The notes under the pieces: generated by a model
Told to the model about the DNA's origin: nothing
The model's input: the letters and a program-made list of their open reading frames with translations, nothing else
The model's database searches: none
Assembly (NCBI GenBank): GCA_030278955.1
Contig: JAOANR010000014.1
Coordinates: forward strand, 23,500,068 to 23,564,067
Length of the DNA: 64,000 nucleotides
Reading direction: 5' to 3'
Source: Hygrophila difformis
Taxonomy: Eukaryota > Streptophyta > Magnoliopsida > Lamiales > Acanthaceae
Shown: positions 56,374 to 64,000 of the stretch, piece after piece
How the letters are laid out: every line of letters starts with the position of its first letter
Numbering within the stretch: position 1 is the first letter of the stretch
Position numbers and translations under genes: made by a program

Positions 56374-56927
56374 TGTAACACCCCGGATTTGGTAACCCAG
56401 GCCGGGACGCTACCGCCACACCCTTCCAAACAAGACCCGATTAAATCGAGTTTGTTTAAAAAGGATGCTAAGGCTTAAGTTGCATCATCGACTTAAAAAT
56501 ATTTAAAATTATTCAAATAAGCCCGAATTTAATCAGAGTATATCACGCATAATAATAATAGTAAGCAGTGCGGAAGCAAAAATAAACAGGGCCAAAACAT
56601 GCGGCCAAAACCAGAGTCTAAGTCCAATGCATAATTTAAAATAAATAAAATGCGACAAGTCTTCTTTTAAAAACAAAGTGGAAATCCCATCCCTCCATGC
56701 GATGCTTACTCTGCGAAATCTGAAAGGAAAATAATACAACAATTTATCAGTACAAAGGTACTGCGTAAGTTAATATATAGCACAACGAATTTTAAAAGTT
56801 TTAGGAGAATATACAAAATAATATATTTATTTAAAAGACGAGTAAATAAATTAATTAAAAATTCTTACACATATGCCACGAACATTTTACCAATGTTAGT
56901 TATGATCGAGGACACCCCATTAACATA

Positions 56928-57039
56928 TCCTAGGGACGAACCCACAGGACCAACCTTTGGGACTTTATACCCACAAGGACTCAAATATATCCTAGGGACG
57001 AACCCTTGGGATCAACCTCTGGGACTCGTACCCACGAGG
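56928..57039 (-). repeat. four-unit hairpin array, GGG-CCC inner stem type
   Basis: Plus-strand units: TCCT/AGGA (56928-56949), CCTT-t-GGG/CCC-ac-AAGG (56954-56978), TCCT/GGGA with one wobble (56990-57011) and CCTC-t-GGG/CCC-ac-GAGG (57016-57039). The CCTT/AAGG to CCTC/GAGG change is compensatory. The array lies about 555-665 bp before the LTR end. Confidence 0.75.
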
Positions 57040-58322
57040 TAAGTGCATGCAGCGGACCCTATACAGACACACTCCGGAGCCCTAGATAACCCATACGGAT
57101 ACATCTAGGAGTATAGACTCATACATCACAATAATCAATGCCGTTTTGGCTATAAAAGAGGGGCGACATAATTCACCACATTGGCATCCCACTCGATCAA
57201 AACTTACAAAGTTTAAAAACCACATTTTATCATTTCATAATATTCACAACATGTTCAGATTTCATATATATCCAAAACCGAGTAACAATCGACTCGTAGT
57301 TCATCGAATAATCAAAATAGCATTTACCGATAAAAAATGCCATTATAACAGTTTCTGAAATCGCATTTAAAAATGCAGTAAACGATTTTTAAAAATTCTG
57401 GAAAAATTACAGTAGCTAGAAAACATCAAAATAAGCATTTTTCATAGAAATAGCCATCTCAAAATTCGGACTCTAAGTAGGTCATTTTAATCGATTTCAG
57501 AAAGCTATTGAAATTCAAATTCTCTTACTTCAGTAAATTCGACCATAGTGAACTCAAAAATTCATATCAATTTCATTTGTGCTCCAAAAATCATGAAACT
57601 TTACAGGGACGTTCTAGACACATAATGGAACAAATTTCATGAAGACATCAAGCACTAAAAACGATCATAGGCAAGGGTGAATCGAACAACAAAACTGACT
57701 ACATACATACATTGAACCTGTTCCCAAATGCGCAGAAAATACCAGATCGAATTTGAGTGACCAAAACTTGTCCAAAAATTACAAAAATTTACAGAGAGCA
57801 TCTTTAGAACGTTAGGAACAAGTTTCATTTTGGAAGTTTCTCCTAAAAATGTACGGATCATGGTCGAATTCATAGAACAATAAGATTGGTCACAAGAAAA
57901 CCCTATTTGACAGATTTTATAAGAAATAGAGATGATCCAATATCTCGAGTTATACTCAACCAAAACTCCCAAAAATCGACGTGCACAATACTAACTTACT
58001 TGAGATGAGTTTAGGATCGAAAATCTTCTTGGAGGAATTCTGGAAAACGTCCAACTCGACCCCAACAATCAACACTTCTACCGAATGCACCTATTATGGA
58101 GTTGTCGGAGGAAATTCTCAATTCTAAGACAAGGGATTCAAATCTAAGACCAAGGAAATGAAGTAGAACTCTTACCTACACGTAGGAGAAAGGTTTGGAC
58201 CACTTGAACACGTCCAACTCTCTGCCAAGGATGATGAACAACTCACAAAACTCTCACTACTCTCTCTTGAACTCAAATTTCGGATGGGATGCAAATGAGT
58301 GCAATGGAGGCTGAGTAGGGGC

Positions 58323-58330
58323 TATTTATA
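58323..58330 (-). promoter_or_regulatory. TATA box of LTR promoter
   Basis: TATAAATA on the minus strand, about 600 bp into the LTR. Confidence 0.7.
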
Positions 58331-58686
58331 GAGGGGTAATTGCACCAAAAACTGCCATGGGGTAGTGGGAATGTGAAGGAACAAATTCTAACCCATAACC
58401 CCCGAATTAACACCCCCAAACCTCATCCACTTCCCCCACTCCTCTCATAGCTCCATAGGATCCTCCAAGGTGTGTTGTGGGAGCTTAAAGTCTGAGTTTG
58501 TGGGGTGTTAATGCTTCTCAACCCAATCATAACCCCCCCACAACGTCCACAAAGTCTGATTACTGAATTCAAATCGATTGGAGACGTGCAAAACGAAAAT
58601 CAATGCCAAAATCCACTTGTAACGCCCGCATAGCAGGTCTGCTGCTGGTGGCGCGCTGGTGGCGCGCTGCGCGCGGCCACCGCGCC

Positions 58687-58729
<43 letters not shown>

Positions 58730-58931
58730 ATTATGATTTTTTTTTTAATCTCTTAAAAATCATAATATGAATTATCCGAGATTTTTGGGATAACTCGATA
58801 CATCTATCCCGAGTTGCGATTATCCGAAATATTTAATTCCGTTCTCTCGGAATTAACTCGATTTCGATAATTAAATCCAAATTCTTAATCTTCGGATTTT
58901 AAAACTTAATGTCGATTTCTCGGGTATTACA

Positions 58932-59124
58932 GTCTACCCTCCTTAGAAATCAACTTCGTCCTCGAAGTTGGGTCGCACTCGGATTGATAGTAATGCATGT
59001 AATGATTCGCACACATAAAATATTTGAGGTTTGAAAATTAAATTCTTACCTCGGCGTGCGACGACTTTCTGCGGGGTATCACATCCTCCCCCCCTTAGGA
59101 CTACAGTTATGTCCCCATAACTGC
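58932..59124 (-). other. 3' noncoding region with two hairpin/polypurine-tract modules
   Basis: Hairpin CAGTTATG-GGGA-CATAACTG (59123-59104) starts one base after the pol stop codon and is followed by a run of eight G and TGTGATACCCC. About 130 bp further, CAACTTCG-AGGA-CGAAGTTG (58970-58951) precedes ctaaggagggtagac and the LTR. Confidence 0.85.
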
Positions 59125-62100
59125 TCACGAATCGAGTTGAAAAAGGTTGGGATATTTCTGCTTCATATCCACTTCCAACTCCCACGTCGCTTCTTCGGTA
59201 CCATGATTAGACCATAACACCTTTACCATCCTCACGGTCTTGTTTCTTGTGACCCTTTCTTTGACGTCCAGTATCTCGATCGGATACTCCTCATACGTCA
59301 GGTCATCATCCAGCTCAATCACATCAGTTTGCAAGACGTGAGTTGGATCGTGCACATATTTCTTCAGCTGAGAAACATGAAACACGTTGTGCACCCGTGA
59401 TAATTCCGGTGGAAGAGCCAATCGGTAGGCCAAGGTACCTACACGATCTAAAATCTCGTATGGACCAATGTAACGAGGACTCAGCTTCCCTCGTTTGCCA
59501 AATCGCATCACCCCCTTCATGGGTGACACTTTTAGCATAACCTTGTCTCCCACTTGGAATTCCAACTCTTGTCGCCTCGTATCGGCATAGCTCTTTTGGC
59601 GATCTTGTGCGGCCTTCATCTTTTGTTGGACAATCTGGATTTGTTTACTCATATCTTCAATGAGCTGGGGTCCAACAACTACAGAATTTTCATCCTTTGT
59701 CCAGCAAATCGGACTGCGACACTTGCGTCCATAGAGAGCTTCGAACGGTGCCATGCCAATACTAGCATGGTAACTGTTGTTATACGAGAATTCTATTAGC
59801 GGTAAGTGGTTCTCCCAACTTCCCTTGAATTCAAGTACACACGCTCTAAGCATATCTTCAAGTGTTTGTATCGTCCGCTCAGTTTGACCGTCGGTCATCG
59901 GATGAAAAGCTGTGCTCATCTTGATTTGGGTTCCCAAGGCTTCTTGTAATTTTGTCCAAAAATTTGAGACAAATCTACTGTCTCGGTCCGAAATAATATC
60001 ATGTGGCACTCCGTGCCTTCGAACCACATTATCGATATATGCCTTGGCTAGTTGATCCATCGACCAATTGTCTTTCATTGGTATAAAGATGGCAGTCTTT
60101 GTTAACCGATCAACTATTACCCAAATTTTGTTCATCCCTCGAGGAGATCTTGGTAAACCCGAGACAAAGTCCATGGAAATACTATCCCATTTCCAACTCG
60201 GGATCTCCAACGGTTTCACCAATCCCAATGGCTTTTGCCGTATTGCCTTTACCTTTTGGCAAGTTATGCATTTAGCCACAAAATCTGCAACATCTTTCTT
60301 CATTCTCGGCCACCAATAGATTTTCTTCAAATCCTTGTACAGCTTATCACCACCAGGGTGTACTGAATAAGGCGTACTGTGGCCTTCCTCCATCAATTTC
60401 TGCTTCAATTCCTCACACTTGTGAGGAACGCACCACCTCCCTTTAAAGCGAATACTCCCGTCATCGTGGACTGTGAATCCTACCGCTTTTCCCTCGTCCA
60501 TCTTCTCTTTGATCCTCTTGAGATTCTCATCATCCGGCTGAGCTGCCATAATCTCGTCAAATACGGTAGATTCAATCGTCACGGCATTCACCCTTTCTAC
60601 CACAGTCCCATAATGGACTAGTTCAGTTTCCAACCTTGCTAGGTCCATATATAGTCCTGACGGTAAAATAAGAGTGTTTGTCGTGTGCTTCGCCTTTCGG
60701 CTTAATGCGTCTGCCACGACGTTTGCTTTTCCTTCGTGATAGGCTAAATCCAGGTCGTAGTCTTTGATTAACTCAAGCCATCTCCGTTGCCTCATATTTA
60801 ACTCCTTTTGAGTAAATATGTACTTGAGGCTCTTGTGGTCCGTGAACATCCGACATGTTCGTCCGTATAAGTAGTGTCGCCAAATCTTGAGAGCGAACAC
60901 CACCGCGGCTAATTCTAGATCGTGCGTCGGATAATTCTCCTCATGCGGCTTGAGCTGTCGCGATGCGTAGGAAATAACCCTCTGGTTCTGCATAAGTACA
61001 CACCCGAGTCCTTCTTTTGAAGCGTCACTGTACACTTCAAAATCTTCCGTTTCTGATGGAAGTATCAGGACTGGTGCTGTTGTGAGTCTTTTCTTGAGTT
61101 CCTGGAAAGACTTTTCGCACTCTGTAGTCCATTCGAACTTTAATCCCTTCTTCAGCAGTTGGGTCATTGGCCTTGCAATCTTGGAGAAATCTTTCACGAA
61201 TCTTCTGTAGTATCCGGCTAGTCCAAGAAAGCTTCTTACTTCTGTCTGACTCGTCGGTGCCGGCCAATCAATTACTGCCGATACTTTTGCCGGGTCAACC
61301 GACACTCCCTTAGCCGATACTATGTGCCCCAAGAATGCGACTTCCTTCATCCAAAACTCGCATTTCGACAGTTTTGCGTACAGCTGATTCCTCCTCAGAG
61401 TTCCGAGCACTTGATGTAAGTGTTTCGTATGCTCCTCATCATCCCTTGAGTAAACTAGAATGTCATCGATGAATACGACGACACAAGAATCTAGCAACTC
61501 TCGGAAAACACTATTCATGAGGTTCATGAATACTGCGGGAGCGTTTGTGAGACCAAAGGACATTACGGTGAATTCGTAGTGCCCATATCTCGTACGAAAC
61601 GCTGTCTTCGGTATATCCTTCTCGGCTATACGCAGTTGGTGGTATCCAGATCTCAGGTCGATCTTGGAAAATACCGAAGCTCCTCTCAGTTGATCGAAAA
61701 GGTCTTCGATCCTAGGTAGCGGGTACTTGTTCTTAATCGTGACTTGATTAAGACCTCTGTAGTCTATGCATAACCGAAGTCCACCGTCCTTCTTTTTAAC
61801 GAATAGGACTGGCGCTCCCCAAGGTGACGTACTCGGTCGAATATAACCTTTTGATAACAACTCTTCTAGTTGTTCCTTCAGTTCTTTCATTTCTGCTGGT
61901 GCCATGCGATATGGTGCCTTGGATACCGGTTCGGTTCCAGGTACCAGATCAATCGTGAACTCAATCTCTCGCTCAGGTGGCATCCCTGGAATATCTTCTG
62001 GAAAAACGTCAGGATATTCTTTTATGACTGGGATCTCGTCGATTTTGTTTCCCTCGTCGTTGAGGTTATGCACATAGCATGCATATAAGTGATAGCCCTT

Positions 62101-63822
62101 CCGTAAGAGGTTGTAGAACCTCAAGGCATTCACTACCTTAGCGTTTTTCTTTCGAGGCTGCATGTAATACACAACCTTCCTCCCTCGATTCTTGGCTAAG
62201 GAAATCTTCTGCTTCTGGCACTCAATAACAGCTTTGTATTGAGTCAGAAAATCCATGCCTAAGATGACGTCGAAATCCCCAAGATCAAACTCAATTAAAT
62301 TCGCAAAGAATTCTAGATTCTTGATTACTATCGGGGTTCCATCGTATCGTTTCAAACACGATATCACCTTGCCCGATGGTAATTGAATTCCTAAGTTAAT
62401 GTTCGTAGGCGCTGGTAGATCTAAGGCAGATATAATCCTTGTAGATATTAAAGAACAGCTCGCGCCTGAATCGAACAAAACTTTAACGGGTACGCTTAAA
62501 ACAGTAAACGTACCAGTGATCACTTCTCCCTGAGCGGCCAAATCCGCTTGGTTGATCACGTTCAAGCGTCCCACGGCTCCGCCTTGATTTCTCTGTTGGT
62601 TGTGATTCTGGGGTGGCCCTTGAGCTTGCTGGAACCTTTGTCCTTGATTGTTATGCTGATTCGGCCCAGTTGGGTGATTCCCAGTTGGTCGAATCACTAA
62701 GTCCAGCCTCTTCTCGATTGTCTCCTCTCGAATTCTACAATCCCTTCTCAGGTGGCCATCTCTGCCACACCTATAACAAGACCCAGGTTTCGGGCATTCG
62801 CGCACCAGGTGCGGAATGTTGCATTGCGGGCATCGGGGTATGAAAGCACCCTGATTCCCAGGCCTCCGATTTCCATTCCCTCCTTGGTTGAACCCTTTGT
62901 TCTCAAATCTTCTCTGTCCTTCATTCTTCGCCAGGTCGTTCCCTCTCCTAAAGTTGTTACCATTGTTGTTGCTCCGATTCCTCTTATCAAATTGATTCGA
63001 GCCCTTGCTCGACTCCCCATGGTCCTTGCGCTTCAGCTGTTGAACCCGTGCGATTGCCACTGCACGATCGTAAACAGCCTGCAGAGTTGTGTGCTGTCCG
63101 CCAACTAGAATCTCTCTGATGCTGAGGTTTAGCCCCATCTCAAATTTCTGGGCTTTGTCGGCATCAGTCGGTACCAATCTTGGAGCGAAACGGACGAGTT
63201 CCTTGAACCTCGTATAGTACTCCTGTACTGTCTGAGTACCCTGACGGAGGTTAATAAACTCTTCGTATTTAGCCGTTTTCGTGCTAAGAGGGTAAAATCT
63301 CTCTCTCATCATCTCCTTGAATTCTTCCCAAAAGTAAACTTGCTCGCCATCCGCTAGTCCCCCTTGGTGGTTCTGCCACCATTCATCCGCCTCCCCACTC
63401 AAATAGTACGTAGCTACTCTCACCTTCTCATTCTCGGGACATCTGACGGCGTTCAAAAGCTTATCAAATGTCCTCATCCAGTCTTCTAGCTTTGCGGGAT
63501 CTTCTTGTCCTTCGTAATGGGGCGGCTGGTATGGGTTTACCATTGCCAGATAGTTAATACGGGCTGCCGGCGGAGGTACCGCCGCTTGGGCCCTATTAAC
63601 TTCGGCGTTGCCCAGTGCTATGAGGACTTGCTCTACAGTCCTCAACCGTGCGTCTACAACATTGGGTACAGCGCCCGCCTGTCCTCCAACATTAGGTGGG
63701 TTTGCACCCACTGGCCCATTTGCCCCGTCCGGGTTCAGTGGTGCGCCACCTTCGGCTGGTACATTAGGGTTAGCGTTGTTAACAGCAGGGTTTTCCCTTC
63801 GCGGTCTTCCCCTTGGCGGCAT
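59125..63822 (-). CDS. gag-pol: Tekay/Del-like chromovirus gag-pol polyprotein (intact)
   Basis: 1565 aa from the ATG at 63822 ([10 protein letters not shown]). The frame is open 11 codons further up but without a better start. Order, counted from 63855: gag capsid ([16 protein letters not shown]), CCHC knuckle [14 protein letters not shown] near 361-374, aspartic protease FDSGASCSL near 460, reverse transcriptase with [14 protein letters not shown] and catalytic FIDDILVYS near 795, RNase [15 protein letters not shown] near 938 with DHKSLKYIF, integrase zinc finger ([10 protein letters not shown] ... CITCQK, about 1160-1200), catalytic [16 protein letters not shown] and the Glu in [10 protein letters not shown], and a C-terminal chromodomain ([17 protein letters not shown], then EATWELE) near 1520-1565. 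Length and order fit an autonomous chromovirus. The chromodomain is thought to steer integration to heterochromatin. It is a likely helper for the gag-only and chimeric elements. Confidence 0.95.
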   Translation of the reverse strand: MPPRGRPRRENPAVNNANPNVPAEGGAPLNPDGANGPVGANPPNVGGQAGAVPNVVDARLRTVEQVLIALGNAEVNRAQAAVPPPAARINYLAMVNPYQPPHYEGQEDPAKLEDWMRTFDKLLNAVRCPENEKVRVATYYLSGEADEWWQNHQGGLADGEQVYFWEEFKEMMRERFYPLSTKTAKYEEFINLRQGTQTVQEYYTRFKELVRFAPRLVPTDADKAQKFEMGLNLSIREILVGGQHTTLQAVYDRAVAIARVQQLKRKDHGESSKGSNQFDKRNRSNNNGNNFRRGNDLAKNEGQRRFENKGFNQGGNGNRRPGNQGAFIPRCPQCNIPHLVRECPKPGSCYRCGRDGHLRRDCRIREETIEKRLDLVIRPTGNHPTGPNQHNNQGQRFQQAQGPPQNHNQQRNQGGAVGRLNVINQADLAAQGEVITGTFTVLSVPVKVLFDSGASCSLISTRIISALDLPAPTNINLGIQLPSGKVISCLKRYDGTPIVIKNLEFFANLIEFDLGDFDVILGMDFLTQYKAVIECQKQKISLAKNRGRKVVYYMQPRKKNAKVVNALRFYNLLRKGYHLYACYVHNLNDEGNKIDEIPVIKEYPDVFPEDIPGMPPEREIEFTIDLVPGTEPVSKAPYRMAPAEMKELKEQLEELLSKGYIRPSTSPWGAPVLFVKKKDGGLRLCIDYRGLNQVTIKNKYPLPRIEDLFDQLRGASVFSKIDLRSGYHQLRIAEKDIPKTAFRTRYGHYEFTVMSFGLTNAPAVFMNLMNSVFRELLDSCVVVFIDDILVYSRDDEEHTKHLHQVLGTLRRNQLYAKLSKCEFWMKEVAFLGHIVSAKGVSVDPAKVSAVIDWPAPTSQTEVRSFLGLAGYYRRFVKDFSKIARPMTQLLKKGLKFEWTTECEKSFQELKKRLTTAPVLILPSETEDFEVYSDASKEGLGCVLMQNQRVISYASRQLKPHEENYPTHDLELAAVVFALKIWRHYLYGRTCRMFTDHKSLKYIFTQKELNMRQRRWLELIKDYDLDLAYHEGKANVVADALSRKAKHTTNTLILPSGLYMDLARLETELVHYGTVVERVNAVTIESTVFDEIMAAQPDDENLKRIKEKMDEGKAVGFTVHDDGSIRFKGRWCVPHKCEELKQKLMEEGHSTPYSVHPGGDKLYKDLKKIYWWPRMKKDVADFVAKCITCQKVKAIRQKPLGLVKPLEIPSWKWDSISMDFVSGLPRSPRGMNKIWVIVDRLTKTAIFIPMKDNWSMDQLAKAYIDNVVRRHGVPHDIISDRDSRFVSNFWTKLQEALGTQIKMSTAFHPMTDGQTERTIQTLEDMLRACVLEFKGSWENHLPLIEFSYNNSYHASIGMAPFEALYGRKCRSPICWTKDENSVVVGPQLIEDMSKQIQIVQQKMKAAQDRQKSYADTRRQELEFQVGDKVMLKVSPMKGVMRFGKRGKLSPRYIGPYEILDRVGTLAYRLALPPELSRVHNVFHVSQLKKYVHDPTHVLQTDVIELDDDLTYEEYPIEILDVKERVTRNKTVRMVKVLWSNHGTEEATWELEVDMKQKYPNLFQLDS

Positions 63823-64000
63823 TCTGTTAGATAAGCACGCAAGGGTAAGAATCAAATTCTACGGTAGGTTAGTAGTCAAGTTAGTAAGTTCTAACATCTC
63901 AAGTATGCAGAATTCTAAAAGAGACGACGCAACAAAGGAAAGGGGAAAATGCTTCACTAGATCATTTAGGAAAAATATTATAAAGCAGCTACAATGGAAG
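63823..64000 (-). other. 5' leader of autonomous element
   Basis: Sequence upstream of the gag ATG without features. Primer site and 5' LTR must lie beyond the window. Confidence 0.7.

Larger units (their letters stand above)
56374..58931 (-). repeat. 3' LTR of autonomous Tekay-type element
   Basis: About 2.56 kb, TGTAATACCCGAG (58931) to CCGGGGTGTTACA (56374) in element orientation. It follows the tract ctaaggagggtagac and the polyprotein gene. It contains a poly(A) tract in sense (37 T, 58689-58725) next to a GC-rich island (58640-58688), a TATA box and a four-unit hairpin array. It is inserted in the gag of gag-only copy 2. Confidence 0.9.

Overview
This is nuclear DNA of a flowering plant, probably a eudicot. 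The evidence is wall-to-wall nested LTR retrotransposons of plant-only lineages (Tekay/Del-like chromoviruses, Athila-like Ty3/gypsy, SIRE/Maximus-like Ty1/copia), a CACTA transposon end, tRNA-derived SINE-like pieces, initiator-Met and Asp tRNA primer sites, AT-rich spacers and plant-type splice sites. I see no host gene I can defend, no rRNA or tRNA gene and no CRISPR array. The species cannot be named from the sequence.

Layout. The outermost unit on the left is an Athila-like element. Its 5' LTR is cut at 14266, its tRNA-Asp primer site is at 17844, broken gag and pol lie at 17990-23908, a broken env-position gene at about 36866-39543, and its 3' LTR is 41088-46026. A chimeric non-autonomous Tekay-type element on the minus strand (5419-14265) sits in its 5' LTR. 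A gag-only element (right end 5418) sits in one LTR of the chimera, and the LTR of yet another element (ends at 1578) sits in that gag. A complete copia element (26157-36287, target duplication GTTCT) is inserted in the 3' part of the Athila-like element. Right of 46026 come a foldback-rich spacer, a CACTA left end with a decayed transposase gene (46896 to about 49340), SINE-like pieces, an AT-rich stretch and a copia RNase H remnant. That remnant was hit by a second gag-only element (52432-56373), whose gag was in turn hit by an apparently intact Tekay-type gag-pol element (56374 to beyond 64000).

How the parts work together. The intact chromovirus (gag-PR-RT-RH-IN-chromodomain) and the intact copia polyprotein are plausible suppliers of enzymes for the gag-only and chimeric elements, which keep LTRs, primer sites and polypurine tracts but lack pol.

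Most striking observations. (1) Five Tekay-type LTRs, of several subfamilies, carry an array of small hairpins at the same place, about 550-980 bp before the LTR 3' end, in what should be the transcribed leader. The loop sequence is conserved within an array while the stems change on both sides; in one LTR the unit looks like a tRNA T-arm with an exact Pol III B-box. (2) An 8-bp-stem, 4-nt-loop hairpin precedes each polypurine tract. This hairpin-tract unit occurs twice in some elements, and related families use different copies as the LTR boundary. (3) The Athila-like element has nested palindromes (one perfect over 58 bp), dense perfect hairpins and an apparent internal LTR-like promoter ahead of its env-position gene. 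(4) The same plant-specific accessory protein family appears to be carried by three unrelated LTR elements, once as an antisense gene that has kept an intron.
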